64,000 bases of DNA from Pyrenochaeta sp. MPI-SDFR-AT-0127 (GCA_020747015.1 JAGTJM010000004.1:248001-312000), one strand, 5' to 3'; positions 32,083 through 43,773 are shown, counted from the stretch's first letter. The notes: generated by a model not told the origin, from the sequence alone. Made by a program: numbers and translations.

Positions 32083-33658
32083 ATCGAAGACAAAAGTAAA
32101 ATCGACGCTCTAGGTCAATACAGCGCTGGCATGAAGGATGTACAACACAGCAAGGCTAAAGTATAACAAAGAAGCTGCAGATACGTTTTCGGATGCTCGC
32201 ACAACACCTCAGCCTTCAGGTTGCCGCGCAGACTACCAGGATTGATGGCGTTTTGGTGATGGAGGCTCTTGAGGAGGTTGTGAATCATGGAGCCATGGTC
32301 GCATACTACTTTGCGCCATGGCTCGTTGTTTATGCCCAGATAGAAGCAACGTTAAGGCGGTGCGGAGTGCGGCCAGACTTCAGCTTGGGTGGGCTAGTGA
32401 CGCACTAGATGCCAACCTGCAGCCGGGTGGCTGAAAGCTGAGCATTATCAGCAGCTGGAAGGAAGCGCTGGCTGCGTAGTTGATCATGATTTTTATGAAT
32501 GGATGAAGATGCTTGAATGCGGTGTGGAGCCGAGAGAAAGGTATCCAGCTCTCCATTAGTACTCGGTTGGGTGTTTCCGGACAAAGCGCCCTTGCAAGGT
32601 ATCAAAATGAGGTTTGGCTGCGCTTCAATGAGACAATGCTCTAATTTAGGCATCGCAATCATGAGAATCGCATGCTACTAGCCAGGAGTATGTACATGCA
32701 GAGCTTCCAAGGAATCTGGTACTACTGAGTGCTTGTCCTGGCGCACAGGGCATCGGAGAAGTGCTTTCGAGTCCCGATGACGAACTGGCCTCGACAAAGC
32801 CAATTATACTTTCCTGTTCATTAAGATTGACTGTAACTCGTGACGAGACCGCGAATACACGCTGCCGTCATGGGCGAAGGGTCCGTGGAGAGGTGGGCTT
32901 AGCTGAACAACATGTGAGAAAGCCCATTAGGTGAGACATATCACTATGATGGTTGTGGCCGTCGCCTATTGGCAGAAGCTCGAATATCGTCACGAGAAAA
33001 GAGTTGCAAGCGTGTTCTGGTCCCAGGCCCTTGTCTTCAAGCCATTCTTATTATGCAGCACAAGGTACCTAAAGAAACGAAGGTAAGTCCCCACGCGAAA
33101 GAATCGTGTTTTCTATCATCCCCACAATTCTCACTTGGCCTTCTAGGCTTACAAATACAGATCAGTGTTTTTTAACGCATCTGCCGACATACTACAAGGA
33201 TCCAACCCGCATTTCTACAAAATGTCCGAGCCTCCGAGCGATTTCCGGTGAGGCGGTAAATTGTAGCTCTGACGTCTAGATGTTGGTGCCAATGGCATTT
33301 CGCAGGGCACGAGCAAATCATTACAACAGTCTCACTTTCGGGCCTTTCTTCTGTTCGATTACTCATACCCCACCATACACGAGGCCTGAATTCGTCCGAC
33401 TAACGGCTTGATAGCTCAAAAAAGAGCCGTGACGTGAATTCTTTCGGCTAGTACGGTGTTATTGTTGCGTCACTGTTGGGACCCATGATGGGAAACCCCA
33501 CATCTATAATGTAGTTTCTGAGTTCAATTGGAAAGCGTCGCCAGGGCAGAAAGCGTAAAAGGCGAGAGAATCCGCAATTATTTTACTTTTACTTTTCGTT
33601 CTCTGCGTATTCCTTCCAAATCACATTCAACTTCCAAACTTGGAAAAACATTACCAAC
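32083..33658. other. Intergenic, no gene recognised
   Basis: About 1.6 kb separating divergent genes (membrane protein and MDR oxidoreductase). Short open frames at 32193-32408 (+), 32405-32662 (-) and 32969-33175 (+) have no recognisable motif. The last ~80 bases before the oxidoreductase start are T- and C-rich, as in a fungal core promoter. I see no tRNA or repeat. Confidence 0.35.
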
Positions 33659-34926
33659 ATGGCACCTACGACGACTAAGCAATGGACCGTGGAAGGAAAG
33701 AATGGGTTTGACTCCCTCAAGTTCAACGAGAAGGGACCCATTCCTGAGGTTGGCGACAAAGATGTGCTCGTCAAAAGTATGCTAAAAAATTTCACTCAAC
33801 ATCACTGCGGAGCACTGCTAACATATCAATAGTCCACGGTGTATCCCTCAACTACCGGGACTTGATCATACCCAAGGGCAGATATCCATTCCCTATGAAA
33901 GACAACATCGTTCCGGGATCTGACGGCGCCGGTACCGTTGAATCAGTCGGCAAGCATGTCACACGCTTTAAGCCTGGAGGTAGGTTCTCCTATTCATCCT
34001 GGCAACGCCACTTGCTAACCATTCGCAGACAAAGTTGTTACCCTCTTCAACCAAGGCCACACTGCTGGCTCTTTGAATGGACAAAGTCTTGCTACCGGCC
34101 TTGGCGGCGCACTTGATGGTACGTTGACTAGATGCAATCTCAGAGTTTCTTTAGGAGAAATTGCAAGAGAAACATTTCAGCCTCTACGCTTCGCCTTTGG
34201 CATTACCAATTGCTAACTTATTACTTCACTAAAGGTACGCTCCGTGAATATGGCGTCTTCGACGAAGCTGGTCTCGTTTCGATGCCCAAGAATCTCAATT
34301 TCCTCGAAGCCGGTACACTCTCCTGCGCGGCACTCACCGCCTGGAATGCCCTCTACGGTCTTGAAAGCCGCGCATTGAAGCCCGGCCAGTACGTGCTCAC
34401 GCAAGGAACTGGTGGTGTGTCCATCTTCGCCTTACAATTCGCAAAAGCCGCTGGCGCAAAGGTCATCGCGACAACAAGCTCAGAGAAGAAGGCCGAGCTG
34501 CTGAAGAAGCTAGGCGCCGACCACGTCATCAATTACAAAGAGACACCCAATTGGGGCGAAACAGCTGCACAACTTACCCCCAACGGCGGCGTGCAGCACG
34601 TCGTCGAAGTCGGCGGGCCAACTACAATGGCGCAGTCCCTCAAAGCTGTTGCCATTGACGGCGTAATTACCATCATTGGTTTCATCGGAGGAATGGAGAA
34701 GGACCAGCCCACGTTCCTTGACTGCTTGAGCAATCTCTGCACAGTCCGTGGTATCTTAGTCGGCTCGAGGCTGCAGATGGAAGACATGTGTGCTGCGATC
34801 GAGGCGAATGACATACATCCTGTAGTGGATGAGAAGGTGTTTGAGCTGAAGGACCTAAAGGAGGCGTATGAGTACATGTGGGATCAAAAGCACTTTGGAA
34901 AGCTCACTGTGAAGGTAGCATCATGA
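33659..34926 (+). CDS. Medium-chain dehydrogenase/reductase, zinc-independent quinone oxidoreductase-like
   Basis: An NAD(P)H-dependent oxidoreductase of the MDR superfamily. Exons are 33659-33776, 33833-33979, 34029-34118 and 34235-34926, giving 348 residues with consistent phase. The GroES-like N-terminal domain includes VLVKIHGVSLNYRDLIIPKG and PGSDGAGTVESVGKHV. The cofactor fold has GTGGVSIFALQFAKAAGAKVIATTSS, and KLGADHVINYKE follows. The catalytic zinc ligands of true alcohol dehydrogenases are not visible, and the structural-zinc cysteine cluster is absent. Substrate cannot be assigned. No pathway partner lies next to it. Confidence 0.88.
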
Positions 34927-35380
34927 TGGAGCGCTGGTGCTCGGGTTCGTGGATGAGTACACAGACTGAAAGCAAAATGTATTACACTTCCAAAACGCGC
35001 AGTTTACCATGATATGCATAACCGCATATTTCACAGCGCAATGTAAATCTCACTTGCAAGCTATGATACTACTTTGGATCATCTCATGCAGTAATACAAT
35101 TCGTAGTCATCGCTTCCATACAGAACGATAATGTTACAAAAACCAAAAGCCTCTCTGGGCGTCATAAAGGGGGTATCAAGGTCGTAATCGTGAGCCTCGT
35201 AAGTGACCGAACACCATCGCTATGCAAGCGTCATAAACCCAAAAAACGCCAATTGAAACAGCCAACCAACTGTAAACAAGCAAAACACCCCCATGCCATG
35301 AAAATCCCACCCGATGCTTACCCTAGAGTACACGCTAAAATCAAAACGAAGCGAACGAAAAAACAAAATGTGTACGTCGC
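34927..35380. other. Intergenic, between convergent 3' ends
   Basis: About 450 bp holding the 3' regions of the MDR and Ulp1 genes. The part at 35205-35370 is unusually A-rich on the plus strand. Nothing else is recognised. Confidence 0.35.
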
Positions 35381-37540
35381 TCATTCCCACTCAGTCGTGG
35401 GCTTGCCTGCCACTAAAGTGGTGGCAATTCTCTCCCGGGCGTCTAACATCCCGCATGAAGCAACTACGCGTTGAGCCTCTTCGCCGCGTAGTAGGGTCAG
35501 TGCATTGAGAAGCGTAAACACTCCGCAGTCACTGCCGTTCAGCTGTCGATTGCTGCGCTGCAGTTCCACAACTGTCCAGTCTTCCTCAATCCATGCATCA
35601 CCAAGCTCTTTCGCTAAATATTCCTTCAACTTTGCCACATATTTGATGCCACTGAATCCCAGGGAGTCCAGGTACTCGATCATTCTTTCTCTAGGTTTGA
35701 CAGCTAGAAGGCGCCAATGACCACCATCACAGATTGGATATAGGACTAGGTTGGCCTCTAAGTACTGGTGTCCCCCAAGTTGGAACCTCGCCGCCCATCG
35801 CTCGACAGACTTTGGTCGGTCCTTGATGGTACTGTACCAGAATGAACTGAAGGCATGAACTGGAGGGGCGGGACCTCCGCGCTTATGCTCGAATCCGGCT
35901 TCTTTCTTTATGTGGGAAACAAGGATGGACAAGTATTCGTTAACAATATTGTCGTTGAGCCATGCTTTAGGATCGCCATTGAACTGATCAGGAAGTAAAG
36001 TACCAAAATCGCGAGCATAGAGCTTTTCCGGGATGACATATGCATTAGAATTGCGGCCATGGTCCGTCTGCACAGCAATATCGTTGAGCTCACCCATCTC
36101 CTCAGAAGATAGGGGGGTAACAAGAGGCTTGAGCGGTGGCGGCGGAGGGGGCTCAAGGGCAAGCTTCTTTTTGAGGTCCTCCTGAAGATCCTCAAGAAGC
36201 TCGACTGAGATCTGCGACTCGTCGATGGAGTCATCCGAGGAATCAGACGTTTTTGCCGTGACGCCATGGGAACCGCTAGTGACGGCAGAGAGACCACTCT
36301 CGGGGTCAGAATGATCCTCATTCGTGGTTTGGTCATCATCCTCAGAAGAATCCTCAGCCTCGTCATACTGCTGCCAGGAGGGCTTCACGGGACTAGACAC
36401 GATAGTTTCGAGTGTGGAGTCAAGCATTTCACTGACCCTCTCATCGACGAAGAATGGCTTTGCGCCGGCGTGTTGTGCCCAACGGACAGATTTCCTAAGC
36501 GGGAGTGGCGCATCGGATAGAAACGACAGGTCGTTGTCGTAAGGTGGTGGCGCGCCAGCAGAAGGTTCCAATCGGAGTGGCGATGATGAGAGAACTGATT
36601 GAAATGGCGATGAGGAGAGCAACGACTGGAATGGCGATGATGAAACATCAGTCTCGAAAGGTGAGGATGATGCGATTGGGAGATCTGAGAGGTCCTCATC
36701 TGATAACTTAGTGGGGGTGAGGGGAGCTGTCTCGGCTTCGGGTAAATGTTCTTCCTCGGCCTCTTGTAGCTCAGTAAGTGCGCGCAGCTGCAGCTTAAGC
36801 AGGTGTCGCCGCATAGGCGTAACTGGAGGCGCGTCAAGACCAGAATTGTTTTGGACCTTGTGCGCCGTGGTTGATTCTATTACGTCCTTCAAATTGTGGG
36901 ATAAGGGGCTTGGTGAAGGAGAGCCAATTTGAGTATGGGCTTCCGGTATATCCCAGGAAACGGGGACAGGCGAGCCAGTTTGGAAATTGCGAGGGGGAGT
37001 AGAAGTAAGGACATCACTGAATGAGAAATCCAGACTCTCATCCTCGCTCGTGTCATCAACAGCAGATGTGGTGGCCTGGCGACTTTCGTGAGGCTGGACG
37101 GGACTTGGGCTAGGCGACCAGATATCGGGTGAAAGAGAGGTGGCTGGTTGGAACCGGCGTCGCGACGCGTTCGCGCGTGCCCTCAATGAAGGCGATGGCG
37201 TTGTCTGCTCACCTGCGAGCCCGGCGTCTACAAATCGCTTCTTGTTCGAGCCGTCTGCACGGACTACCGGCACAGCGAGTATCTTCTGTCTGCGCAGAAA
37301 ATGCTGTGCAATGCGTTGCGGCAGCGTGAAGAGGTTGGTGACGTTGGCGACAGTCGCAGCCCAATTCCCGATAGTAGTGAATAAGGTGGTGTTGCCGGCG
37401 CGAGGAGGTTCTTGGGGCGCACGAGAGTTTGTCTCCAGAGGCCATTGGCCTGGAATATAGAGAGATTTGTCTGGAGAGGGAGGAGCGATGTGCTGCACCT
37501 GCTGTTGCGTCAGGTCGCGTCTAGATGAGGAGGCTGCCAT
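35381..37540 (-). CDS. ULP1: Ulp1-type SUMO protease (C48 cysteine peptidase)
   Basis: Cleaves SUMO precursors and removes SUMO from substrates, typically at the nuclear pore. One long exon encodes 719 residues from 37540. The C-terminal ~210 residues form the peptidase: WLNDNIVNEYLSIL, catalytic His in DGGHWRLLAV (near residue 607), Asp in IEYLDSLGF, Gln in NRQLNGSDCG and the catalytic Cys in the same motif (near 675). The first ~500 residues are low-complexity, Ser/Pro/Glu-rich, with a short repeat of SSSPFQS (three times near residues 290-320). A short coding-like exon upstream (37635 downward, MAKRAFESAF) might belong to the gene, but no splice in phase was found, so the start is provisional. 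Confidence 0.87.
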   Translation of the reverse strand: MAASSSRRDLTQQQVQHIAPPSPDKSLYIPGQWPLETNSRAPQEPPRAGNTTLFTTIGNWAATVANVTNLFTLPQRIAQHFLRRQKILAVPVVRADGSNKKRFVDAGLAGEQTTPSPSLRARANASRRRFQPATSLSPDIWSPSPSPVQPHESRQATTSAVDDTSEDESLDFSFSDVLTSTPPRNFQTGSPVPVSWDIPEAHTQIGSPSPSPLSHNLKDVIESTTAHKVQNNSGLDAPPVTPMRRHLLKLQLRALTELQEAEEEHLPEAETAPLTPTKLSDEDLSDLPIASSSPFETDVSSSPFQSLLSSSPFQSVLSSSPLRLEPSAGAPPPYDNDLSFLSDAPLPLRKSVRWAQHAGAKPFFVDERVSEMLDSTLETIVSSPVKPSWQQYDEAEDSSEDDDQTTNEDHSDPESGLSAVTSGSHGVTAKTSDSSDDSIDESQISVELLEDLQEDLKKKLALEPPPPPPLKPLVTPLSSEEMGELNDIAVQTDHGRNSNAYVIPEKLYARDFGTLLPDQFNGDPKAWLNDNIVNEYLSILVSHIKKEAGFEHKRGGPAPPVHAFSSFWYSTIKDRPKSVERWAARFQLGGHQYLEANLVLYPICDGGHWRLLAVKPRERMIEYLDSLGFSGIKYVAKLKEYLAKELGDAWIEEDWTVVELQRSNRQLNGSDCGVFTLLNALTLLRGEEAQRVVASCGMLDARERIATTLVAGKPTTEWE

Positions 37541-38153
37541 GAAGAACCCACCTGCGGCTGGGGAGCGTCAAAGCCATTGGTAGTGACTAGCATGCCGCTC
37601 ATTGTGCTAGAAGTGAAAGCGGACTCGAAAGCGCGCTTCGCCATTGCCTTTGCTTGCAGTTTGCAGGTGTAGATGCAATGCGCAGTGACAATGGGAGTGT
37701 GGTGATGGATGGAGAGAGCAGTCGCGACGCCGGACGGGACAAAGCGACGGCAGCCTCGCCAAGCCCAGCGGGACCCACGTAAGCCGCCGAACGGAAGGCT
37801 GGGCATCAGGAGCCGCACTCGCGCCCAGACGCCGTCACATGACGCGGATAACGGAGAAATGATTCTTCCACATCGCCGCCAAGCGCTGTGCATTGGTGGG
37901 AGGCGTGCGTTGTGATATACGCTCCCCCAATCCCCCTGTGTCGACTCCTGCTTCCGCTCTTGATATTTTGTGCACGCTCTATATACCCCTTGGACTCTGT
38001 TTTCCTCCGTCACAAGCCTCCTTCGCCCACAATCTGTACCAGCGCCGGCTGCACGTCATCTGCCAAGTTTGAAGGGCAACAACCCCTCGACAAGTCAACT
38101 TCACATCAAGCGGCCACCCCACCTCCCACCAACGAACCCGCCGCCCCGCAACC
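37541..38153. promoter_or_regulatory. Shared promoter region, ULP1 and PP2A catalytic subunit
   Basis: About 610 bp between divergent start codons. The PP2A-proximal part (37910-38150) is rich in C and T, as expected for a strong fungal promoter and 5' leader. No named element. Confidence 0.4.
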
Positions 38154-39408
38154 ATGGACACCAACATGGAGGATGTCAAGATGCCCGAGCCCATGCAGAT
38201 GTCATCCGTCCCAACCACTGAGCCTACCACAATTCCCACCCTGGATGGATGGATTGAGAGTCTCATGAGCTGCAAGCAGCTGGCCGAGAGCGATGTGCAG
38301 AGGCTGTGCGACAAGGTATGCGACAACCGCTCTCACGACTGCGTCGTTTACCTGGCGTGATCTGACATTATCGTGCAATAGGCTCGTGAGGTGCTCCAGG
38401 AGGAGTCAAACGTACAGCCAGTGGTATGTGCACCATCTTGCTGCAATTCATCTCCCTACTCACAATGGGACAGAAATGCCCCGTCACCGTATGCGGTGAT
38501 ATACATGGTCAATTTCACGACTTGATGGAGCTGTTCAAGATTGGAGGCCCAAATCCAGATACTAACTACCTTTTCATGGGTGCGTTCTTCGCCTCAGCGC
38601 ACGCTCTGACTGTGTATTAACCCACCGCAGGTGACTATGTCGATCGAGGTTATTTCTCCGTCGAGACTGTGACCCTTCTCGTCGCACTCAAGATTAGATA
38701 CCCCCAGCGCATCACTATCCTCCGCGGAAATCACGAGTCCCGTCAAATCACCCAGGTATATGGCTTCTACGACGAATGCCTCCGGAAGTATGGCAACGCA
38801 AATGTGTGGAAGTTCTTCACAGACTTGTTCGACTATCTCCCACTTACCGCCCTGATCGACAACCAAATCTTCTGTCTGCACGGCGGCCTCTCGCCCAGCA
38901 TCGATACACTCGATAACATTCGTGCGCTTGACCGCATACAAGAAGTGCCGCATGAGGGTCCCATGTGCGATCTACTTTGGTCTGACCCGGATGACAGGTG
39001 TGGTTGGGGAATCTCTCCTCGTGGCGCAGGATACACTTTTGGCCAGGACATTTCGGAAGCATTCAACCACAACAACGGTCTAACCCTAGTAGCGAGGGCC
39101 CATCAGCTTGTCATGGAAGGATATAATTGGTCACAAGACAGAAATGTCGTGACGATTTTCTCGGGTAAGGATACGTACTCTAGCCCTAGCCGCACTTACT
39201 CACAACCCTGCAGCGCCGAACTACTGCTACAGGTGCGGTAACCAAGCCGCAATCATGGAGATTGACGAACATCTCAAGTATACCTTGTAAGTCAATGCAG
39301 CCGAGTTGGGTGTCCGTGGCTGATATGAAACGTAGCTTGCAATTCGATCCCTGCCCCCGAGCTGGCGAACCCATGGTGTCACGCAGGACTCCAGATTACT
39401 TCCTTTAA
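38154..39408 (+). CDS. Serine/threonine protein phosphatase 2A catalytic subunit
   Basis: The catalytic subunit of PP2A, acting with scaffold and regulatory subunits in cell cycle, morphogenesis and nutrient signalling. Six exons: 38154-38315, 38382-38423, 38474-38579, 38631-39164, 39214-39286 and 39336-39408, total 329 residues in perfect phase. Metal-binding motifs are VCGDIHGQ, GDYVDRG and LRGNHESR; later SAPNYCYRCGN is split by an intron. It ends TPDYFL, the conserved tail whose terminal Leu is carboxyl-methylated in PP2A. The ~20-residue Met/Pro/Thr-rich N-terminal extension is longer than in animal PP2A, as in other fungi. Its binding partner Tap42 is encoded about 22 kb downstream. Confidence 0.96.
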
Positions 39409-40269
39409 GCAACCCCGAAGGCCTCGGTTCTATGTAGCCTACTAGAGCAGCAATGCATCCAAACATGATCATGATATATACGTTGTATGACTCCGTTGAA
39501 GTCAACCGGGTACCTTCACGCAGCATGCTGAGCACACAAAGCATGATAGGCATCGAAGCCAATTGGCCTCGAGGGATATTTGGCTGCTAAGCTTGTACAT
39601 GCACTGTACGCCTGGTGTGAAGGATGGGGAAGGTGGCCGCAAGGGCATGCATTAGATGGAGATTGAATGAAATGTGCATCACCTGTAACTTCCGATATCT
39701 ATGTGCATGGCTGTTGTTGACATGTTCCTGTACTAGCCTCACAGAGCGTTTCGTCCGCTGACAAACCGCACAGCCTCAGAACCTCCACATCCCGCCTACG
39801 CAACTTTGAATATGCTCACCTATAACGTTCGGTATTTTCGGCACGTTCCCTGCATCTTTGGGCCTAATCCGGTATCGCGGTATGTATGGTAAGGCATGTA
39901 AGGTTTCCAAACGTCGATGAAGCAACTCGGCAGTTAGCGACCCACTTATCCTCAAACGGCAGACTACGCAAGCACACACCAAACCTGCGCGTGGCAACCA
40001 GGCCGCCAAACATGTCCTTCATAACTTGAACGAAACAGGAATGCATAACTGCTTGGCTACGATAGTCTGACAGCTGACGAATCCACCACAACTTCCCTCA
40101 TAGGCTGAGCCCTGATTCCTTAGGCCTTGTGCTCGTTTGAGCGCTATGGGTTCATGGGTGGGATGTGGGTAATCCCAAGAGAACCTACAACCAGGGGAAG
40201 ATGTACGTATGACATGCTGGCGGAAGTTCCGCGGGATGCGTGAATGCATATATCCTCACAATAGTTCCT
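39409..40269. other. Intergenic, no gene recognised
   Basis: The first few hundred bases are the 3' region of the phosphatase gene. Minus-strand frames around 39776-40249 lack any motif I know. Nothing else is seen. Confidence 0.35.
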
Positions 40270-40466
40270 AGCATTTGATGCTCTCTCTCTCAAGCATCTT
40301 ATCATCTCCCTTTCTTCGTCGCTCTTTCGCTTCTTAGCCGTAGAACGGTCTTTACTATTATAATCATTATCTTCGTTTCAAAAGACTTGCCGTTGAACGG
40401 TGAATTCTACTAGTTTTAACTGCACAATACCCTTTTCTTGCTCCCTAGTCGCGTAATCTAGTCGCG
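40270..40466 (+). promoter_or_regulatory. Pyrimidine-rich promoter and leader of the cupredoxin gene
   Basis: A CT-rich tract (CTCTCTCTCTC at about 40280-40291, then TCTCCCTTTCTTCGTCGCTCTTTCGCTTC to about 40335) precedes the start codon by about 130-190 bases. Such tracts commonly mark transcription starts of highly expressed fungal genes; the role here is inferred. Confidence 0.4.
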
Positions 40467-41460
40467 ATGAAGTCCTTCTTCCTTCCATGTCTGCTAGCTA
40501 CTGCTGCGGGTGCCCTCCCACAGCCAGCGGGTCTTAGGTACAGAAATAAACTCCCAATCATCAGAGGTACAAACATGCTCCAACTAGGTCTTAGTTTATC
40601 GACTTTGAACTAACAAATTTCCCTAGCCCAGCCACTCCGTCGCGCCAACCAAATAATCCCCGTCATCGTCGGAGGACCACAAGATACATTCATTCCAAAC
40701 TCTGTTGTCGCAGCAGTTGGCGATGTTATACAATTTCAATTCAGCAATGGCAACCACACTGTAACTCAGTCCACCCCCGACACGGCATGCACTCCCATGG
40801 ACGGCGGAGTTCACAGTGGCCATATCCCCTTTGTCGATGGGCAGACGGACGTGGGCACATTCAACATGCCCGTGACCAGCACTGATCCGATGTTCTTGTA
40901 CTGCGCCACTGGCCCACATTGCCAGGAAGGACAAGTTATGGTTATCAATGCGTAAGTACCTTTCCAGCATAGATAGAAATCAAAACATTGCTGACCTACC
41001 ACTTTAGTGCAAACGCGCAACAAATCGCAGACTACACCAAATTGTCCCAGCAAACGGAGAGCAGCACAGATGGTACAGATGCCGTTGGTGGAACGCCGGG
41101 CAAGATATCGCTAGACACTGCAGCGTAAGTACTCCCACCGAGTCTTGTTGCTTGTTAGAAAATCAGACTAATCGGATTGTTAGATTCATCCCGGCTGCCC
41201 CTGAGGACGCTGCTGCTGGAGGACCTCCTCCACCAGCGGAAGCACCGCCAGCAGAAACGCCTGCCGCAGAGGCTCCTGCTGAATCAGCTCCTGCTGAATC
41301 AGCGCCTGCAGAGACACCGGCAGCAGAGGCTCCTCCTGCGGAAGCACCACCTGCAGAAACGTCAGCCGCAGAAGCGCCTCCAGCGGAAACACCTGCTCCT
41401 GAGGGAGAGGCGGCCCCTGCTGAGGGGGAAGCAGCTCCTGCCGCTGCACCCATGTTTTAG
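40467..41460 (+). CDS. Secreted cupredoxin-fold protein with Pro/Ala/Glu-rich tail
   Basis: An extracellular blue-copper-like protein of the fungal extracellular serine-rich / cupredoxin group. Starts with a signal peptide (MKSFFLPCLLATAAGALP). Later exons are 40627-40951, 41008-41124 and 41184-41460; the first exon's donor is unclear (GTGCCC or GTCTTA, both in phase and both weak). The plastocyanin-like domain has VGDVIQFQFSNGNHTVTQST, a Cys (TACTPM) and MFLYCATGPHCQEGQVMVIN, giving His, Cys and a second His; the axial Met is not certain. The C-terminal exon is a run of PPAEAP / APAET-type units about 90 residues long, ending AAAPMF. No hydrophobic GPI signal follows, so it is probably freely secreted. 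Confidence 0.83.
41212..41450 (+). repeat. Coding low-complexity Pro-Ala-Glu repeat
   Basis: Irregular 9-30 bp units built from GCTCCTGCTGAA / GCACCACCTGCAGAA-type codons encode [AP]P-A-E-[TAS] repeats. A directly repeated 15-base unit (GCTCCTGCTGAATCA and its variant) is visible near 41274-41304. The composition leaves all frames on both strands open, so antisense frames here are not evidence of genes. Confidence 0.8.
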
Positions 41461-41945
41461 ATATCCAGTTGAAGGACGATATGTGATGTGTATTTGTGTT
41501 GATATGATACCACAGGTTGAGAAGGATGAGAATAGAATATTGTGTTCAAGATTCCTGGTTCTATACACTGTAAATGACGTGACTTGTTGACTATTCAGCT
41601 TGTGTTATTCTTACAGCTCCTTTGGATATGTTCATCTTCAGAGTCCGAAGGATTGGCCCAAACATCACTCGAACCTAAGATATTGTGTTGTGACTCAAAA
41701 TCATAAACATTCATCCTCATATGTAGTGATACATAAGTAAACCCAAGCCCTCAGGGCAACCAGTGGTTAAAAGGGGTATAAATATCCCAAACATGTACAT
41801 AGAACGTGAAATCCCGGCCGGCGGCCTTACATCAATTCCATTACCTCGTCATCCCCATCTGCAGCAACACGAGGGGGTTTGTGTACATGTAAGTTAATAT
41901 CACTTCCTGTCCAGTGTCCGTCTCGTATTGTGAGGGGCCGCCCCT
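41461..41945. other. Intergenic, between convergent 3' ends
   Basis: About 485 bp holding the 3' regions of the cupredoxin and GH72 genes. Nothing else is recognised. Confidence 0.35.
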
Positions 41946-43773
41946 TTACAAGACCATCATGCCTACTAGCAGACACGCCCACATCCACACATTGCCTTCA
42001 AGTCGGCCGGCGGCGCCCTTCTTACTTGCACTAGGCTGTGCAGCACTACCTGTACCGCTCGGGGTTGTGTTCTGTCCGCCGGGTGTGTTAGACCCATCGT
42101 TCGCCACGATTGTGAGCTCTAGGTTCTGAATCTGCACGCCATTGGATCCATAGATGGCTTGTTTGACCTTCGTATCGGTGATACTGACTAGTTTGCCATT
42201 CTTCGGGTTGCTGATGCCGTTATCGATCAAGTCCTGGCAGTCAGGGCAAACGGCCGGTATCGTGAAGTTTTTGCTAAATTCCTTCGCCGTGATCAGGTCG
42301 TCACTGCATTCCGGTGCCTGTATCTGGGTAGACTGCGAATTGGTGGACTGTATGCGGCTGATGTCGATCTTGTTATACTGATCCTGCAGGTTGTCGTAAT
42401 CTTCTCTGAGGCTCACTGAACCGTTGCTGTTTAAGATTACTAGGCCGTAGTCTGCCTCTTCCTGACTGTACTCGTACACAAGTCCACCACTCAGCGATGT
42501 CATCTGCTCTCCGTAGAGCGCGCCGACCTCAGTGAACGCACGGGGCTGAACCTTATTGCATCCATACTCGCTGTACTGTAAGAGGTTAGCTTTGGGTCAC
42601 ATGAGACGCTGGGGGTTCTAATAGAGGGGTTTTAAGCTGCCAGGTGCGAGGCGTAAAAAATACCGTAGGCTTCTATGCCTACTCAGGCTTGACTGAAAGG
42701 GTTCAACTTACGAAGACTGGAACTGCCGATTGATTAAACATTTTAACCAGGTCCACGTAGCCGGAAGTCTGGAAAGTGGCGGCTGCACCGCACCAGCTGT
42801 ACGAGTTGAGACCAAAGAAATCAGATGAGGATTGATCGTCATCGTGGGTACACTGCATATATGCCCATGTGTCCTGGAGAATCTCACGAACATCGGCAGC
42901 CGAGTAGCCCACTGGAATCGTGCGGGGCGAGTGTTTCTTGATATAATTCTTCAAATCGCGCTGAACAGCCTGCATAACAATTAGCTCGAGAAGTACTTTG
43001 GTGTGGTACAAGTATGGGACTTGATGGCACATATATGCCATAATCATATACTTACTCGAATGTACTGTGGGTTAAACTCTGCAGTATCTAAATCGTTCAT
43101 AACCTCATTTGCAGCGAAGAAAGCAAGTGTATTAGGAACTAGTACAACCAAAGTCAGTAGTGGCTGGGTAGATTAGCTGGTTTCTGGTACACGTACAATT
43201 CTTGAAGTTCTCTACGACACCAAAGATACGGTTCAAGTAATCTTTGTGATACGAAGTCCATGGCTCGGCGCGATTGATGCTCTCACCCGACAAAGGTGAA
43301 TTGACGTCGAGAATCATATAGATACCTGCCGCGTTGAATATAGATGCGCACTGGGAATGGTCAAGAGTAGGGTCGACATTGTAGACACGGATGGTGTTGA
43401 CCTGCGAAAGATGAGTACTTCATGTCATATATAGTCCGTTGCAACATTGAGCGTACACCAAGTTTCTGCATAACTGCCGCATCTCTCAAGCAAACATCTC
43501 CATCCGTTAATGCGTCCTTGCCATCTTGTGGTTTATATCCAGCTTGACCTCCAGGTTGATAGTCGACGCCAATGATCATCAGCCGCTGGTTCGTGACCGT
43601 GTCGACAAAGTCCTGGCCACGGACCTCCACGGGGTGAACGGCATGCGCAATCGAAGAGAAGAGTGCGGGCAGCAACGCGAGCGAGCGAACAGGCTGTAAG
43701 GCGTTAGTGACATGCAGGTTTATCCAGATGTGGAATCTATGGTTCTTGTGGGAATTGGACATACAGAAAGCAT
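41946..43773 (-). CDS. GH72 1,3-beta-glucanosyltransferase (Gel/Gas family), GPI-anchored
   Basis: Cuts internal beta-1,3-glucan bonds and transfers the new end to another glucan chain, elongating cell-wall glucan. Six exons on the minus strand: 43773-43765, 43693-43457, 43401-43197, 43138-43056, 42969-42712 and 42575-41946, giving 473 residues with exact phase. The first exon is only 9 nt (ATG CTT TCT); with exon 2 it makes a signal peptide ending SSIAHA. The acid catalyst is the Glu of FFAANEVMND (near 163) and the nucleophile the Glu of YSEYGCN (near 267). The C-terminal part has a Ser/Thr/Gly-rich linker and a hydrophobic end (VWMWACLLVGMMVL) for GPI attachment. There is no cysteine-rich X8/CBM43 module, so it belongs to the GH72-minus class. 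Confidence 0.93.

Noticed and set aside
37510..38013. Minus-strand frame upstream of ULP1 (MAKRAFESAF...DAPQPQ) as a first exon
   Set aside because: The obvious donor GTGGGT and nearby acceptors do not join to the Ulp1 frame in phase; kept only as a note on the uncertain start.
41163..41453. Antisense 96- and 87-codon open frames within the cupredoxin tail
   Set aside because: They result from the stop-free GC-rich repeat coding for Pro-Ala-Glu; the plus-strand frame is continuous with the cupredoxin domain.
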